From NCBI GenBank assembly GCA_029859485.1, contig JAOUDB010000083.1, positions 1 through 8,788 on the forward strand: a stretch of DNA of 8,788 nucleotides, written 5' to 3'. This document shows, piece after piece, positions 1 to 5,677 of the stretch. Numbering within the stretch: position 1 is the first letter of the stretch; each line of letters begins with the position of its first letter. A program made the translations under genes and the position numbers. The notes beneath the pieces were generated by a model. The model had not been told where the DNA came from. It did not search any database and was given only the letters and a program-made list of their open reading frames with translations. The stretch comes from Desulfuromonadales bacterium (lineage in GTDB: Bacteria; Desulfobacterota; Desulfuromonadia; Desulfuromonadales; BM103).

Positions 1-229
1 CAAGGTTGTCGGCCTGCAAGGAGATGAGCTCAAGGTTGCTTTGACCGCTCCGCCTGTCGATGGCGCCGCTAACAAGGCCTGTTGTCTCTTCATCGCCAAG
101 CTCTGCAGTCTGCCCAGGCGTTGTGTCAAAATAACCTCTGGTGAAACATCCCGTCACAAGCGCTTGTTGCTTGAAGATACTGATTTTCTGGAAGTCACTC
201 GTCTTGTTGAAGATTTGCTGGGGGGTTGA
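1..229 (+). CDS. DUF167/YggU family protein, 5'-truncated
   Basis: The gene enters from the left edge. Its frame runs from base 2, giving 75 visible residues before the TGA at 227-229. The family is normally about 95-100 residues, so roughly the first 20 are missing. The family core is visible: LKVALTAPPVDGAAN, then a helix-rich stretch, then the basic motif SGETSRHKR and the end of the last strand. YggU/DUF167 proteins are small, widely conserved alpha/beta proteins with no firmly established function. The stop codon overlaps the -35 box of the next gene's promoter, so this gene is probably the end of an upstream operon. The family call is confident; no specific role can be inferred. Confidence 0.85.
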   Translation, partial: KVVGLQGDELKVALTAPPVDGAANKACCLFIAKLCSLPRRCVKITSGETSRHKRLLLEDTDFLEVTRLVEDLLGG

Positions 230-254
230 CATCTGCCCTTAAAATCATTAGATT
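226..254 (+). promoter_or_regulatory. Predicted sigma-70 promoter for the fmdB-like gene
   Basis: A perfect -35 box TTGACA (226-231) is followed by a 17-nt spacer and a -10 box TAGATT (249-254, 4 of 6 matches to TATAAT). Transcription would begin near 261, giving a leader of about 26 nt ahead of the ATG at 287. The -35 box overlaps the stop codon of the upstream gene. Predicted from sequence only. Confidence 0.55.
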
Positions 255-286
255 ACCGACGAATTTTATTATAAGAGGTGATTCCT

Positions 287-535
287 ATGCCGATGTACGA
301 ATATCAATGTAAAGAGTGCGGGCTGGTTTTTGAGGCCCGGCAGAAATTTTCCGACCCACCGCTCACCGAGTGTAGAGAGTGTAATGGCGAAGTCGCCAAG
401 CTGATCTCGCAGGCCGGTTTCGCCCTCAAAGGTGGCGGCTGGTATGATCAGGGTTATGGTGGCAAGGCAGCCTCCTGTGCTTCCGCGGACAGTGGTAGCG
501 GCTGTGCAGGTTGTCCGAAGGCGGCCAACGAATAG
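287..535 (+). CDS. FmdB-type zinc-ribbon regulatory protein (82 aa)
   Basis: This is a small FmdB/CxxC_CXXC_SSSS family protein. It begins MPMYEYQC, as the family does, and has a zinc ribbon built from C8-x2-C11 and C29-x2-C32. The ATG at 287 is chosen because AAGAGGTG (273-280) lies 6 nt upstream as ribosome binding site. An in-frame GTG at 278 sits inside that site, and the next ATG (293) would remove the conserved first residues. After the ribbon comes a conserved-looking LKGGGWY segment (47-53), then a Gly/Ser-rich tail with three more cysteines (C64, C73, C76). Founding members were proposed to regulate formamidase or methylamidase genes, but most family members have no known function. 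It has its own promoter and a strong hairpin downstream, so it is probably transcribed alone. Confidence 0.85.
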   Translation: MPMYEYQCKECGLVFEARQKFSDPPLTECRECNGEVAKLISQAGFALKGGGWYDQGYGGKAASCASADSGSGCAGCPKAANE

Positions 536-554
536 AGCTTTGCCGAGGTATATT

Positions 555-600
555 GATAAGGGGACGGAATGAAAATTCCGTCCCCTTATCTATTTGTCTT
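555..600 (+). terminator. Perfect 16-bp hairpin with GAAA loop, probable terminator
   Basis: Bases 555-570 are perfectly complementary to 575-590, with a GAAA tetraloop at 571-574. The stem core is AGGGGACGGAAT and its complement. It starts 19 nt after the fmdB-like stop codon and is followed by the moderately T-rich TATTTGTCTT. The position suits a terminator, but the T-tract is interrupted. The unusual length and perfection of the stem, and the GGGGACGG core, also fit a dispersed palindromic repeat that doubles as a terminator. Confidence 0.6.
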
Positions 601-654
601 CTTGTGGTTATCTCTTTTGCTCTTGCTTCTCACTTGTCTGTGTTAAAAAAGATG

Positions 655-836
655 TCACCAAACAATCTGAGCCTGGCTTGAGTAAAATGAATAAGCAGGT
701 AACTGTATTGCTTTCCTGATGAACTTTGGTGCTTCGTCGGCATATGCGTCTGTTTTGTCGATGACCCAGTCCGCTTGCTTGCCTGCAAGGACTGCGTTAA
801 ACTTCAGATTCTTTGAGCTTTCACGCTTTCAACCAT
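655..836 (-). pseudogene. Possible small decayed minus-strand gene, unrecognised
   Basis: On the minus strand there is an uninterrupted run of 57 codons from 828 down to 658, ending in TGA at 655-657. It has protein-like composition, including AGKQADWVIDKTDAYADEA and IRKAIQLPAYSFYSSQ. The frame has no start codon of its own and is preceded at once by a stop (829-831). In another frame, an ATG at 834-836 has a GGAG four to six bases upstream and opens for ten codons over the same stretch. A single frameshift near 812-828 would join the two into a protein of about 60 residues. It could be a disrupted small gene, the tail of a lost larger gene, or chance. I do not recognise the family. The rest of the 320-bp gap between fmdB and rsgA shows no other gene. 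Confidence 0.3.
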
Positions 837-855
837 GATGTCTCCGGGACAATAG

Positions 856-1914
856 ATGCCTCAACAAATAAACACCTTGTCGGAACTTGGCTGGAAACAT
901 TTTTTCCAGCAGCAGTTAAGTCTCGAGGAGTTGGAAACGACCACTCCTGTGCGGGTCTTCGCCCTGAATCGTCATCTGGTTGATGGCGTGGGAGAGGGTG
1001 GTCGCCAGCAGTTCTCGCTGCCTCATTCCTGGTTGCGTTACTCAGTAGAGGAGCTGCCGACCGTTGGCGACTGGCTGCTTATTGATGGCGATGGTCAGCC
1101 GCTTCGTCTTCTGGAACGTTCCAGCCTCTTCAAGCGTATGGCTTCCGGGCGTGATGCCCGCGTGCAGTTGATGGCCGCCAACGTTGATACCCTCTTCATA
1201 GTCACTTCCTGTAATGCTGATTTTAACCTGTCACGTCTGGAACGTTACCTTGCCATGGCCCTTGACGCGGGCGTTGAACCAGTGGTCGTGCTGACCAAAG
1301 TTGATCTGATCGACGAAGTCGAAAGCTATCGTGCTCAGGCGCGGACTCTTCGTCACCATCTGGCTGTGGAAGCGGTCAACTCCAGGGATGCGAGCGTGAT
1401 TGAAACCTTGAGGCCCTGGTGCAGTCAAGGGCAGACTGTGGCCTTGGTCGGGTCGAGTGGCGTTGGCAAGTCCACCCTGGTCAACACTCTCTCAGCCGCA
1501 GACGTCCAGGAAACCGGCGCGACTCGCGAAGGTGATGCCAAGGGCCGTCATACCACCACCGCGCGTTCCTTGCACATCTTGCCGGTCGGTGGTCTTTTGC
1601 TGGACAGCCCGGGGTTGCGGGAATTGCAGCTGAGCGACTGTGAAGAAGGTGTCGCCTCGCTTTTTGAAGAGATAGAAGCAGTCGCTCGCAGATGTCGTTT
1701 CAATGATTGTCGCCACCAGGGGGAAGCTGGCTGCGCAGTTGCTGAAGCGGCCGAGAATGACGAACTTGATCCGCGTCGTCTCACCAACTATCTCAAACTG
1801 ATTGCCGAGCAGGAGCGGGCTGCGGAGACCCTGGTGGAAAAAAGACGCAGGGATAAGAATCTCGGTAAAATGTATAGGAGGGTGCAGAATCAGAAACGTA
1901 AAGAGAATGATTAG
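856..1914 (+). CDS. rsgA: Ribosome small subunit-dependent GTPase A
   Basis: RsgA (YjeQ/YloQ) is a circularly permuted GTPase that binds the 30S subunit late in its assembly and helps mature the decoding region. At 352 residues it belongs to the longer members of the family. The permuted motif order is clear: an N-terminal OB-fold region (about 30-105), G4 TKVD at 147-150, the P-loop GSSGVGKST at 199-207, the switch region GRHTTTAR around 230-237, and G3 DSPG at 250-253. The zinc motif follows, with C280, C285, H287 and C293. The C-terminus (about 325-352) is strongly basic, as expected for rRNA contact. The start is limited by an in-frame TAG directly before the ATG (853-855). The upstream ribosome binding site is weak (CCGGGA). 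The gene faces a convergent cold-shock gene across a shared terminator. Confidence 0.96.
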   Translation: MPQQINTLSELGWKHFFQQQLSLEELETTTPVRVFALNRHLVDGVGEGGRQQFSLPHSWLRYSVEELPTVGDWLLIDGDGQPLRLLERSSLFKRMASGRDARVQLMAANVDTLFIVTSCNADFNLSRLERYLAMALDAGVEPVVVLTKVDLIDEVESYRAQARTLRHHLAVEAVNSRDASVIETLRPWCSQGQTVALVGSSGVGKSTLVNTLSAADVQETGATREGDAKGRHTTTARSLHILPVGGLLLDSPGLRELQLSDCEEGVASLFEEIEAVARRCRFNDCRHQGEAGCAVAEAAENDELDPRRLTNYLKLIAEQERAAETLVEKRRRDKNLGKMYRRVQNQKRKEND

Positions 1915-2084
1915 GTCTTGCTTTCCTTGCGTCTCGAGTGAGCGGCGACTATGGGCGTGAGTGAGTTTGTGTCCTTCCGAGGCCACATCGTCGAAATGGG
2001 TTTTCCGGGGCGAATCGCTAGCCAGATAACTTTACGGTTAACGGGTTGAAGCGCTGCGAATAACCTTAACTGAAGTTTCTGGAC

Positions 2085-2120
2085 AAAAAAAGCCCCACGG
2101 ATTTCCGCAGGGCTTTTTTG
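2085..2120. terminator. Bidirectional intrinsic terminator between rsgA and csp
   Basis: AAAAAAGCCC (2086-2095) pairs with GGGCTTTTTT (2110-2119). Inside it a smaller CGG/CCG stem with an ATTT loop (2098-2107) is set off by CA/CA mismatches. The stem carries A-runs on one side and T-runs on the other, so it can terminate transcription both ways. It lies 23 nt beyond the minus-strand cold-shock stop codon and about 170 nt past rsgA. The stretch 1915-2084 holds no supported gene. Confidence 0.85.
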
Positions 2121-2142
2121 TTGATATCTGTAAAATGCAAAC

Positions 2143-2343
2143 TTAGATTTTGCAAACATTTGATGACTGGGGGCCTTTCTGGCCTTCAGTTACATCAAAA
2201 CTTACTCTATCTCCTTCAGCGAGAGATTTGAAACCGTCGCCTTGGACTTCAGAGAAGTGTACGAACACATCCGGTCCATTGTCCTGCTCGATAAAACCAA
2301 AACCTTTTGCATCGTTGAACCACTTCACAGTACCTTCAGCCAT
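2143..2343 (-). CDS. cspA: Cold-shock domain protein, CspA family (66 aa)
   Basis: This is a single cold-shock domain, a five-stranded OB-fold that binds single-stranded RNA or DNA and acts as an RNA chaperone. Both nucleic-acid motifs are present: RNP1 as KGFGFI (13-18) and RNP2 as VFVHF (26-30), with the aromatic W8 and F9 before them. The length of 66 residues is typical. The start is the ATG at 2343-2341, because GGAG (2354-2351) lies 7 nt upstream. An in-frame ATG at 2355 overlaps that ribosome binding site and would add only MELK. The C-terminus NVCKI replaces the more familiar NVxP ending. The symbol is given at family level, since bacteria often carry several paralogues and this copy may not be the cold-induced one. 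It is flanked by its own terminator and a structured leader. Confidence 0.95.
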   Translation of the reverse strand: MAEGTVKWFNDAKGFGFIEQDNGPDVFVHFSEVQGDGFKSLAEGDRVSFDVTEGQKGPQSSNVCKI

Positions 2344-2439
2344 TTTTAACTCCATGTTCCCTTAGTGGGAACGCTTTTGTTGTGCAAACCAGGTCTGCTT
2401 AAAAATAAAAAACCACACAACCAAAATAGGTTTGCGTGG
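2344..2439 (-). promoter_or_regulatory. Structured 5' leader of the cold-shock gene
   Basis: Reading the minus strand, the leader holds three elements. First is a terminator-like hairpin (2439-2401, listed separately). Second, GCAAACC (from 2435-2429, part of that hairpin's 5' arm) is exactly complementary to a downstream GGTTTGC (2390-2384), so it could pair with that instead of its hairpin partner. Third is a perfect 6-bp hairpin, GTTCCC/GGGAAC (2372-2356), that ends one base before the ATG at 2355 and next to the GGAG site. Long, refolding leaders are known for the E. coli cspA family. Whether this one responds to temperature is an inference. Confidence 0.4.
2401..2439 (-). terminator. Terminator-like hairpin upstream of csp (possible attenuator)
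   Basis: On the minus strand, CCACGCAAACC (2439-2429) pairs with GGTTGTGTGG (2422-2413), with one mismatch, one bulged base and the loop TATTTT. The T-tract TTTTTTATTTTT (2412-2401) follows at once. This is a textbook intrinsic terminator pattern, but no minus-strand gene is visible upstream for it to end. It lies 58-96 nt before the cold-shock start codon, so if the csp transcript begins further upstream the hairpin would act as an attenuator. Confidence 0.55.
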
Positions 2440-2702
2440 CTCATTCGCGACCGATTAACATTTAATCTCGTCCAACAAACATCTTTGCACAAACGTTTAA
2501 GATACTGGACACTACCACATGCAATCTGACCATTGCAAGCTTAATCGTATTCAGAGAGTTATGGCTGCTTCTGATGGGTAGACTGAAGAGTGCTTTTAAT
2601 TCGTAATCGTTCAATAACAGATGACAACACTCTGAATTGTTGTTGGCGACTTTTGATGAGCTTTTTTCGTTCCTTTTTTCCACATTTACTCACCCAGACA
2701 TC
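2440..2702. other. Intergenic stretch between divergent csp and folD
   Basis: No convincing gene is seen here. Open frames that cross it on both strands lack ribosome binding sites and have the composition of random sequence. The csp promoter is expected in this stretch on the minus strand, but I could not pick one pair of -35/-10 boxes with confidence. Confidence 0.5.
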
Positions 2703-2731
2703 TTTACAATCCATACCTCGTTGCGTATAGT
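2703..2731 (+). promoter_or_regulatory. Predicted sigma-70 promoter for folD
   Basis: A -35 box TTTACA (2703-2708, 5 of 6) is separated by exactly 17 nt from a -10 box TATAGT (2726-2731, 5 of 6). Transcription would start near 2738, giving a leader of about 58 nt before the folD GTG at 2796. This may drive folD alone or, by read-through, also metV-metF. Confidence 0.6.
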
Positions 2732-2795
2732 CATACTTCAATTTATTGCCTGTATCAATGAATTTAATGGTACAGAGCAAGGGAGGTTTTTTTAC

Positions 2796-3647
2796 GTGGA
2801 TAAGATCATTGATGGTAAGGCGATTGCCGCTGAAATTCGTGAAGAGATTGCCGCTGATGTAGCGACGTTGAAAGTGCAGGGTATAACACCTGGCCTGGCT
2901 GTTGTCCTGGTCGGTGAAGATCCGGCCAGCCGGGTGTACGTGACGATGAAGGAGAAGGCGTGTGAAAAAGCCGGTATCTTCTCTGATGAGCATAAGCTCC
3001 CCGCTGAAACAACCGAAGCCCAGCTGCTGGCGTTGATACAAGAGTTGAATAATGATCCGCGTATTGATGGCATCCTGGTCCAGTTGCCATTGCCCGATCA
3101 CATCGATGAGAGCAAGGTTCTGGAGTCGATCTCTCCGGCCAAGGATGCAGACGGCTTTCACCCCTATAATGTTGGTCGTCTGGTCACCGGCAACCCTCTT
3201 TACCAACCCTGTACACCCTATGGTGTTATGAAGATGCTGGAACATACCGGCGTTGATCTGAAGGGCAAGGAAGTTGTTGTGGTCGGTCGCTCCAACATTG
3301 TCGGCAAGCCTGTTGCCCTGATGTGCCTGGCCCAGCACGCGACCGTAACCCTCTGCCACTCCCGTACTCAAGATCTGCCGGGCAAGGTCGCACAGGCCGA
3401 TGTCGTGATTGCAGCGGTCGGTCGACCTGAGATGATTAAAGGCGCCTGGATCAAGGAAGGAGCCGTTGTTATCGACGTCGGTGTTAACCGCGTCGGTGAG
3501 AAGAAGCTGGTCGGTGATGTCGAATTCGAGGCGGCCAAGGAACGCGCCAGCGCGATCACTCCGGTTCCAGGTGGTGTCGGCCCCATGACCATCACCATGC
3601 TGCTTTACAATACTGTCGAAGGTGCCAAGCGCCGCGCACAGCAGTAA
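2796..3647 (+). CDS. folD: Methylene-THF dehydrogenase / methenyl-THF cyclohydrolase
   Basis: FolD is a cytoplasmic bifunctional enzyme. It oxidises 5,10-methylene-THF to methenyl-THF with NADP and hydrolyses that to 10-formyl-THF; both steps are reversible. The protein has 283 residues, the usual length. The catalytic pair Y48 and K52 lies in RVYVTMKEK. Other family signatures are VQLPLP (95-100), [10 protein letters not shown] (114-123), PCTPYG (138-143), the dinucleotide-binding GRSNIVGKP (164-172) and [10 protein letters not shown] (256-265). The frame stays open far upstream, but the GTG at 2796 is chosen because it begins the conserved DKIIDGK sequence and has GGGAGG (2781-2786) 9 nt before it. 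It is the first gene of the folate one-carbon block and is followed by a hairpin before metV. Confidence 0.97.
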   Translation: MDKIIDGKAIAAEIREEIAADVATLKVQGITPGLAVVLVGEDPASRVYVTMKEKACEKAGIFSDEHKLPAETTEAQLLALIQELNNDPRIDGILVQLPLPDHIDESKVLESISPAKDADGFHPYNVGRLVTGNPLYQPCTPYGVMKMLEHTGVDLKGKEVVVVGRSNIVGKPVALMCLAQHATVTLCHSRTQDLPGKVAQADVVIAAVGRPEMIKGAWIKEGAVVIDVGVNRVGEKKLVGDVEFEAAKERASAITPVPGGVGPMTITMLLYNTVEGAKRRAQQ

Positions 3648-3656
3648 GTAACTTAT

Positions 3657-3692
3657 ACCGCCCGTGACGACTTGTTCGTCCCGGGCGGTTTT
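3657..3692 (+). terminator. Hairpin between folD and metV, possible terminator
   Basis: ACCGCCCG (3657-3664) pairs with CGGGCGGT (3682-3689). After one mismatch, GACGA (3666-3670) pairs with TCGTC (3676-3680) around a CTTGT loop. Only TTTT and a weak T-rich run follow. It begins 9 nt after the folD stop codon. It may be a full or partial terminator separating folD from metV-metF. Confidence 0.6.
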
Positions 3693-3745
3693 GCCTTAAT
3701 TGGGAAGGGTTGAGTTCTTCACCAGGCCCCAGCCCCCGGTTTAAT

Positions 3746-4402
3746 ATGATCATCAGCGAACTGAAACCTTATGAAGAACTCCAACAGGCCCTGGCCGACT
3801 TTGATAAGCTCTTTATTGTCGGATGCGCCGCCTGCGCTACGGCCTGTAAGTCCGGCGGTGAAGATGAGGTCTTCAAGTTTCAGGAGTGGCTGAATGAGCA
3901 GGGCAAGGATGCGACCGGCAGCGTGATCATTGATGAAGCTTGTCATATCGCGCGCGCGGCCCGCGATCTGCGCCATCACAAGGCCGCGGTGCAGGATGCG
4001 GACGCTCTGGTGGTGCTTGCCTGCGGTTCGGGGATTCAGTCGATTTCATCCAACGTTGATAAACACGTGGTGGGTGGTTTGAACTCCATGTTTCTTGGCA
4101 ACGTCCGTCGCTTCGGTCAGTACGAAGAGATGTGTTCCCTCTGTGGTGACTGCATCCTCAATGAAACTGCCGGGATTTGTCCGGTGACCACCTGCGCCAA
4201 GGGTTTGTTGAATGGTCCCTGTGGTGGCATGGAGGACGGTCACTGTGAGGTTGATGCCGAGATTGAGTGTGCCTGGAGCCTGATTTACGAGCGTTTAAAG
4301 AGTCAACAACGGCAGGGCGTCTTTGCCCGGCGCGTGCCACCAAAGAACTGGAGTCGGCGCTTTCAACCAGGGCGCTATCGCCTGAAAGATGGCGAACGCT
4401 GA
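3746..4402 (+). CDS. metV: MetV, cysteine-rich partner of methylene-THF reductase
   Basis: MetV (methylene-THF reductase C-terminal / PF12225-type domain) is the metal-binding partner of MetF in MetVF-type reductases. It is thought to pass electrons to the flavin of MetF in place of direct NAD(P)H oxidation. This 218-residue protein starts MIISELKPYEEL, as family members do. It has many cysteines: VGC27AAC30ATAC34, C66, C93, then C130, C133, C136, C145, C150, C159, C167 and C175. The C130/C133/C136 set followed by C145 and C150 looks like a metal- or iron-sulfur-cluster region. The C-terminus is basic. The ATG at 3746 fits the family start but has no clear ribosome binding site. A TTG at 3710 lies almost on top of a GGGAAGGG and would add 12 residues. 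The stop codon overlaps the metF start by one base (TGATG), which implies coupling with metF. Confidence 0.88.
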   Translation: MIISELKPYEELQQALADFDKLFIVGCAACATACKSGGEDEVFKFQEWLNEQGKDATGSVIIDEACHIARAARDLRHHKAAVQDADALVVLACGSGIQSISSNVDKHVVGGLNSMFLGNVRRFGQYEEMCSLCGDCILNETAGICPVTTCAKGLLNGPCGGMEDGHCEVDAEIECAWSLIYERLKSQQRQGVFARRVPPKNWSRRFQPGRYRLKDGER

Positions 4403-5256
4403 TGTCGTTTTTATCGGAACAGCTTGACAATGGCCAGTTCGTGGTGACGGCTGAAATTGCGCCTCCCAAAGGTACGGATCTCAGCGAGGCATTGGCCGCT
4501 GTCGAAAAGTTGACAGGTATTGCTGCTGTGAACGTCACTGATAACCAGGGTGCCAATATGCGCTTGTCGTCGTTGGCGCTGGCTGCCCGGTTGCAGCAGC
4601 AAGGCACGGAAACGGTTTTGCAGTTGACCTGCCGTGATCGTAACCGCATGGCTTTGCAGTCTGATTTGCTTGGTGCAGCGTCTTTTGGCATCGAAAATCT
4701 TTTACTGCTCTCCGGTGATCACAGTAAGTTTGGAGATCATCCCGATTCAAGGCCTGTTTTTGACCTTGATTCCGTGCAACTGCTGGATATGGCTGCTGGG
4801 CTTATGGCAGGAACCGATATGGCCGGTAAGTCGCTTGATGGTGTGCCGGAGTTTTTCCCTGGCGCAGCAGTGAACCCTGCGGCTGAGCCCTTTGAACTGA
4901 TGTTCCAGAAAGTGGCGAAAAAAGTTGATAGCGGTGCTCGTTTTTTTCAAACGCAGTCGGTGTTTGATTGCGAGACACTGGAACGCTTCATGCTCGCTAT
5001 GCAGCCCTTGCAGGTGCCGGTGATAGCCGGTGTCCTGTTGATTCGCAGCTCCAGGATGGCTCGGTTTCTTAATGACAATATTCCCGGAGTTCAGGTCCCC
5101 GAGACCCTGGTTCAGCGTCTGGCCTCTGCAGAAGATCCTTTGGCGGAAGGGGTTGAAATCGCCCGTGAAGCAGTTGCCTGGGCACGTGACCACTGCCAGG
5201 GGGTGCACTTGATGACACTGGGACACGAGGACAAAATCCCCGCGATTCTTGCTTAA
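4402..5256 (+). CDS. metF: 5,10-methylene-tetrahydrofolate reductase, MetVF type
   Basis: MetF is a flavin-dependent TIM-barrel enzyme that reduces 5,10-methylene-THF to 5-methyl-THF. At 284 residues it is catalytic barrel only, as in bacterial MetF. The active-site glutamate is E18 in VTAEIAPPKG (corresponding to Glu28 of E. coli MetF). Other conserved segments are NVTDNQGANMR (44-54), LTCRDRNRMALQSD (75-88), LLLSGDH (101-107) and FFQTQSVFD (181-189). The frame continues upstream into metV, but the ATG at 4402 gives the family's normal N-terminus and overlaps the metV TGA by one base. Its paired metV indicates the MetVF type, whose electron donor often differs from the NADH used by stand-alone MetF. 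It is followed by a hairpin and a repeat-filled gap. Confidence 0.95.
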   Translation: MSFLSEQLDNGQFVVTAEIAPPKGTDLSEALAAVEKLTGIAAVNVTDNQGANMRLSSLALAARLQQQGTETVLQLTCRDRNRMALQSDLLGAASFGIENLLLLSGDHSKFGDHPDSRPVFDLDSVQLLDMAAGLMAGTDMAGKSLDGVPEFFPGAAVNPAAEPFELMFQKVAKKVDSGARFFQTQSVFDCETLERFMLAMQPLQVPVIAGVLLIRSSRMARFLNDNIPGVQVPETLVQRLASAEDPLAEGVEIAREAVAWARDHCQGVHLMTLGHEDKIPAILA

Positions 5257-5271
5257 AGCATAAGGCTGGAG

Positions 5272-5300
5272 GTCGAGAGCATGCTCTTTAGCTCTTCGAC
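5272..5300 (+). terminator. Hairpin after metF, weak terminator candidate
   Basis: GTCGAGAGC (5272-5280) pairs with GCTCTTCGAC (5291-5300), with one bulged T and a 10-nt loop. The central AGAGCATGCTCT (5276-5287) is also a perfect 12-bp palindrome. It starts 15 nt after the metF stop codon. No T-tract follows (TAATTAATCA), so intrinsic termination is doubtful; it may instead be a 3'-end stabilising structure. Confidence 0.35.
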
Positions 5301-5318
5301 TAATTAATCAAAGGCAAC

Positions 5319-5528
5319 GGGCCTATAACCCAAACAAAGGTAAAACGCCTTTACGTCAAAACAGTAAGGGTTGAAATCACAAGACCAACGCAAAGACGCT
5401 AAGAAAAGCCAAGAAAGACGCAAAGGGTGACTATCCTCTTTTTTTGAATTGGTTTTCTTTGCGGGCTTTCTCTTCCCCTTCGCGCCTTTGCGTTAAATCC
5501 TTACAGCTTTTGTTTGGGTTGTAAGTCC
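5319..5528. repeat. MITE-like nested inverted repeat (about 210 bp)
   Basis: The outer arms are 12 bp and perfect: AACCCAAACAAA (5327-5338) against TTTGTTTGGGTT (5509-5520). They extend outward to about 20 bp with three mismatches (5319-5338 and 5509-5528). Inside lies a second, imperfect pair of arms about 38 nt long (5387-5425 and 5457-5494), purine-rich on the left (AACGCAAAG, GACGCAAAG) and complementary on the right. The left half carries about 30 extra bases relative to the right. No open reading frame or clear target-site duplication is seen. This fits a non-autonomous palindromic repeat. The AACGCAAAGACGC-type core is familiar to me from dispersed bacterial repeats, but copy number cannot be judged from one window. 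Confidence 0.6.
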
Positions 5529-5545
5529 AAAAAATAAAAAAATGC

Positions 5546-5627
5546 ACCACAGAGTCACAGAGGGCACAGAGCAGGGCAGAGGCTTAATATGATTTGATTT
5601 CCTCCGTGTTCTTTGTGACTCTGTGGT
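5546..5627. repeat. Palindromic repeat of the ACCACAGAGTCACAGAG type
   Basis: The arms 5546-5572 and 5601-5627 are inverted copies; the outermost 14 bp match perfectly (ACCACAGAGTCACA) and the inner part is imperfect. A 28-nt AT-rich centre separates them. The sequence is of the dispersed CACAGAG-repeat type seen in many bacterial genomes. It begins 17 bp after the preceding repeat and ends 37 bp before the gcvT ribosome binding site. Open frames read through it give TESQRTRR-like peptides, which are artefacts. Confidence 0.65.
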
Positions 5628-5677
5628 AAAGCTTTTTCCTGGTTGTTGGCCACCCCCATTATTTAAGGAGATCTCCC

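Noticed and set aside
719..838. Plus-strand open frame upstream of rsgA starting at an ATG at 719
   Set aside because: Only 39 codons, with no ribosome binding site and low-complexity, shadow-like composition opposite the better minus-strand frame.
1911..2159. Minus-strand open frame of 82 codons between rsgA and csp
   Set aside because: It runs straight through the bidirectional terminator, overlaps the end of csp and has no ribosome binding site.
2462..2683. Minus-strand open frame of 73 codons upstream of csp
   Set aside because: No recognisable motif, no ribosome binding site and random-looking composition; the stretch is more likely to hold the csp promoter region.
2637..2795. Long N-terminal extension of FolD
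   Set aside because: The frame is open upstream, but the family N-terminus and a good ribosome binding site place the start at the GTG at 2796, and the predicted promoter lies inside the extension.
4267..4401. N-terminal extension of MetF into metV
   Set aside because: It is only an open frame overlapping metV; the ATG at 4402 gives the family's normal start and length.
5257..5677. Glycine riboswitch ahead of gcvT
   Set aside because: I looked for the conserved glycine-aptamer core and its tandem arrangement and saw neither; the gap is explained by a hairpin and two repeats.
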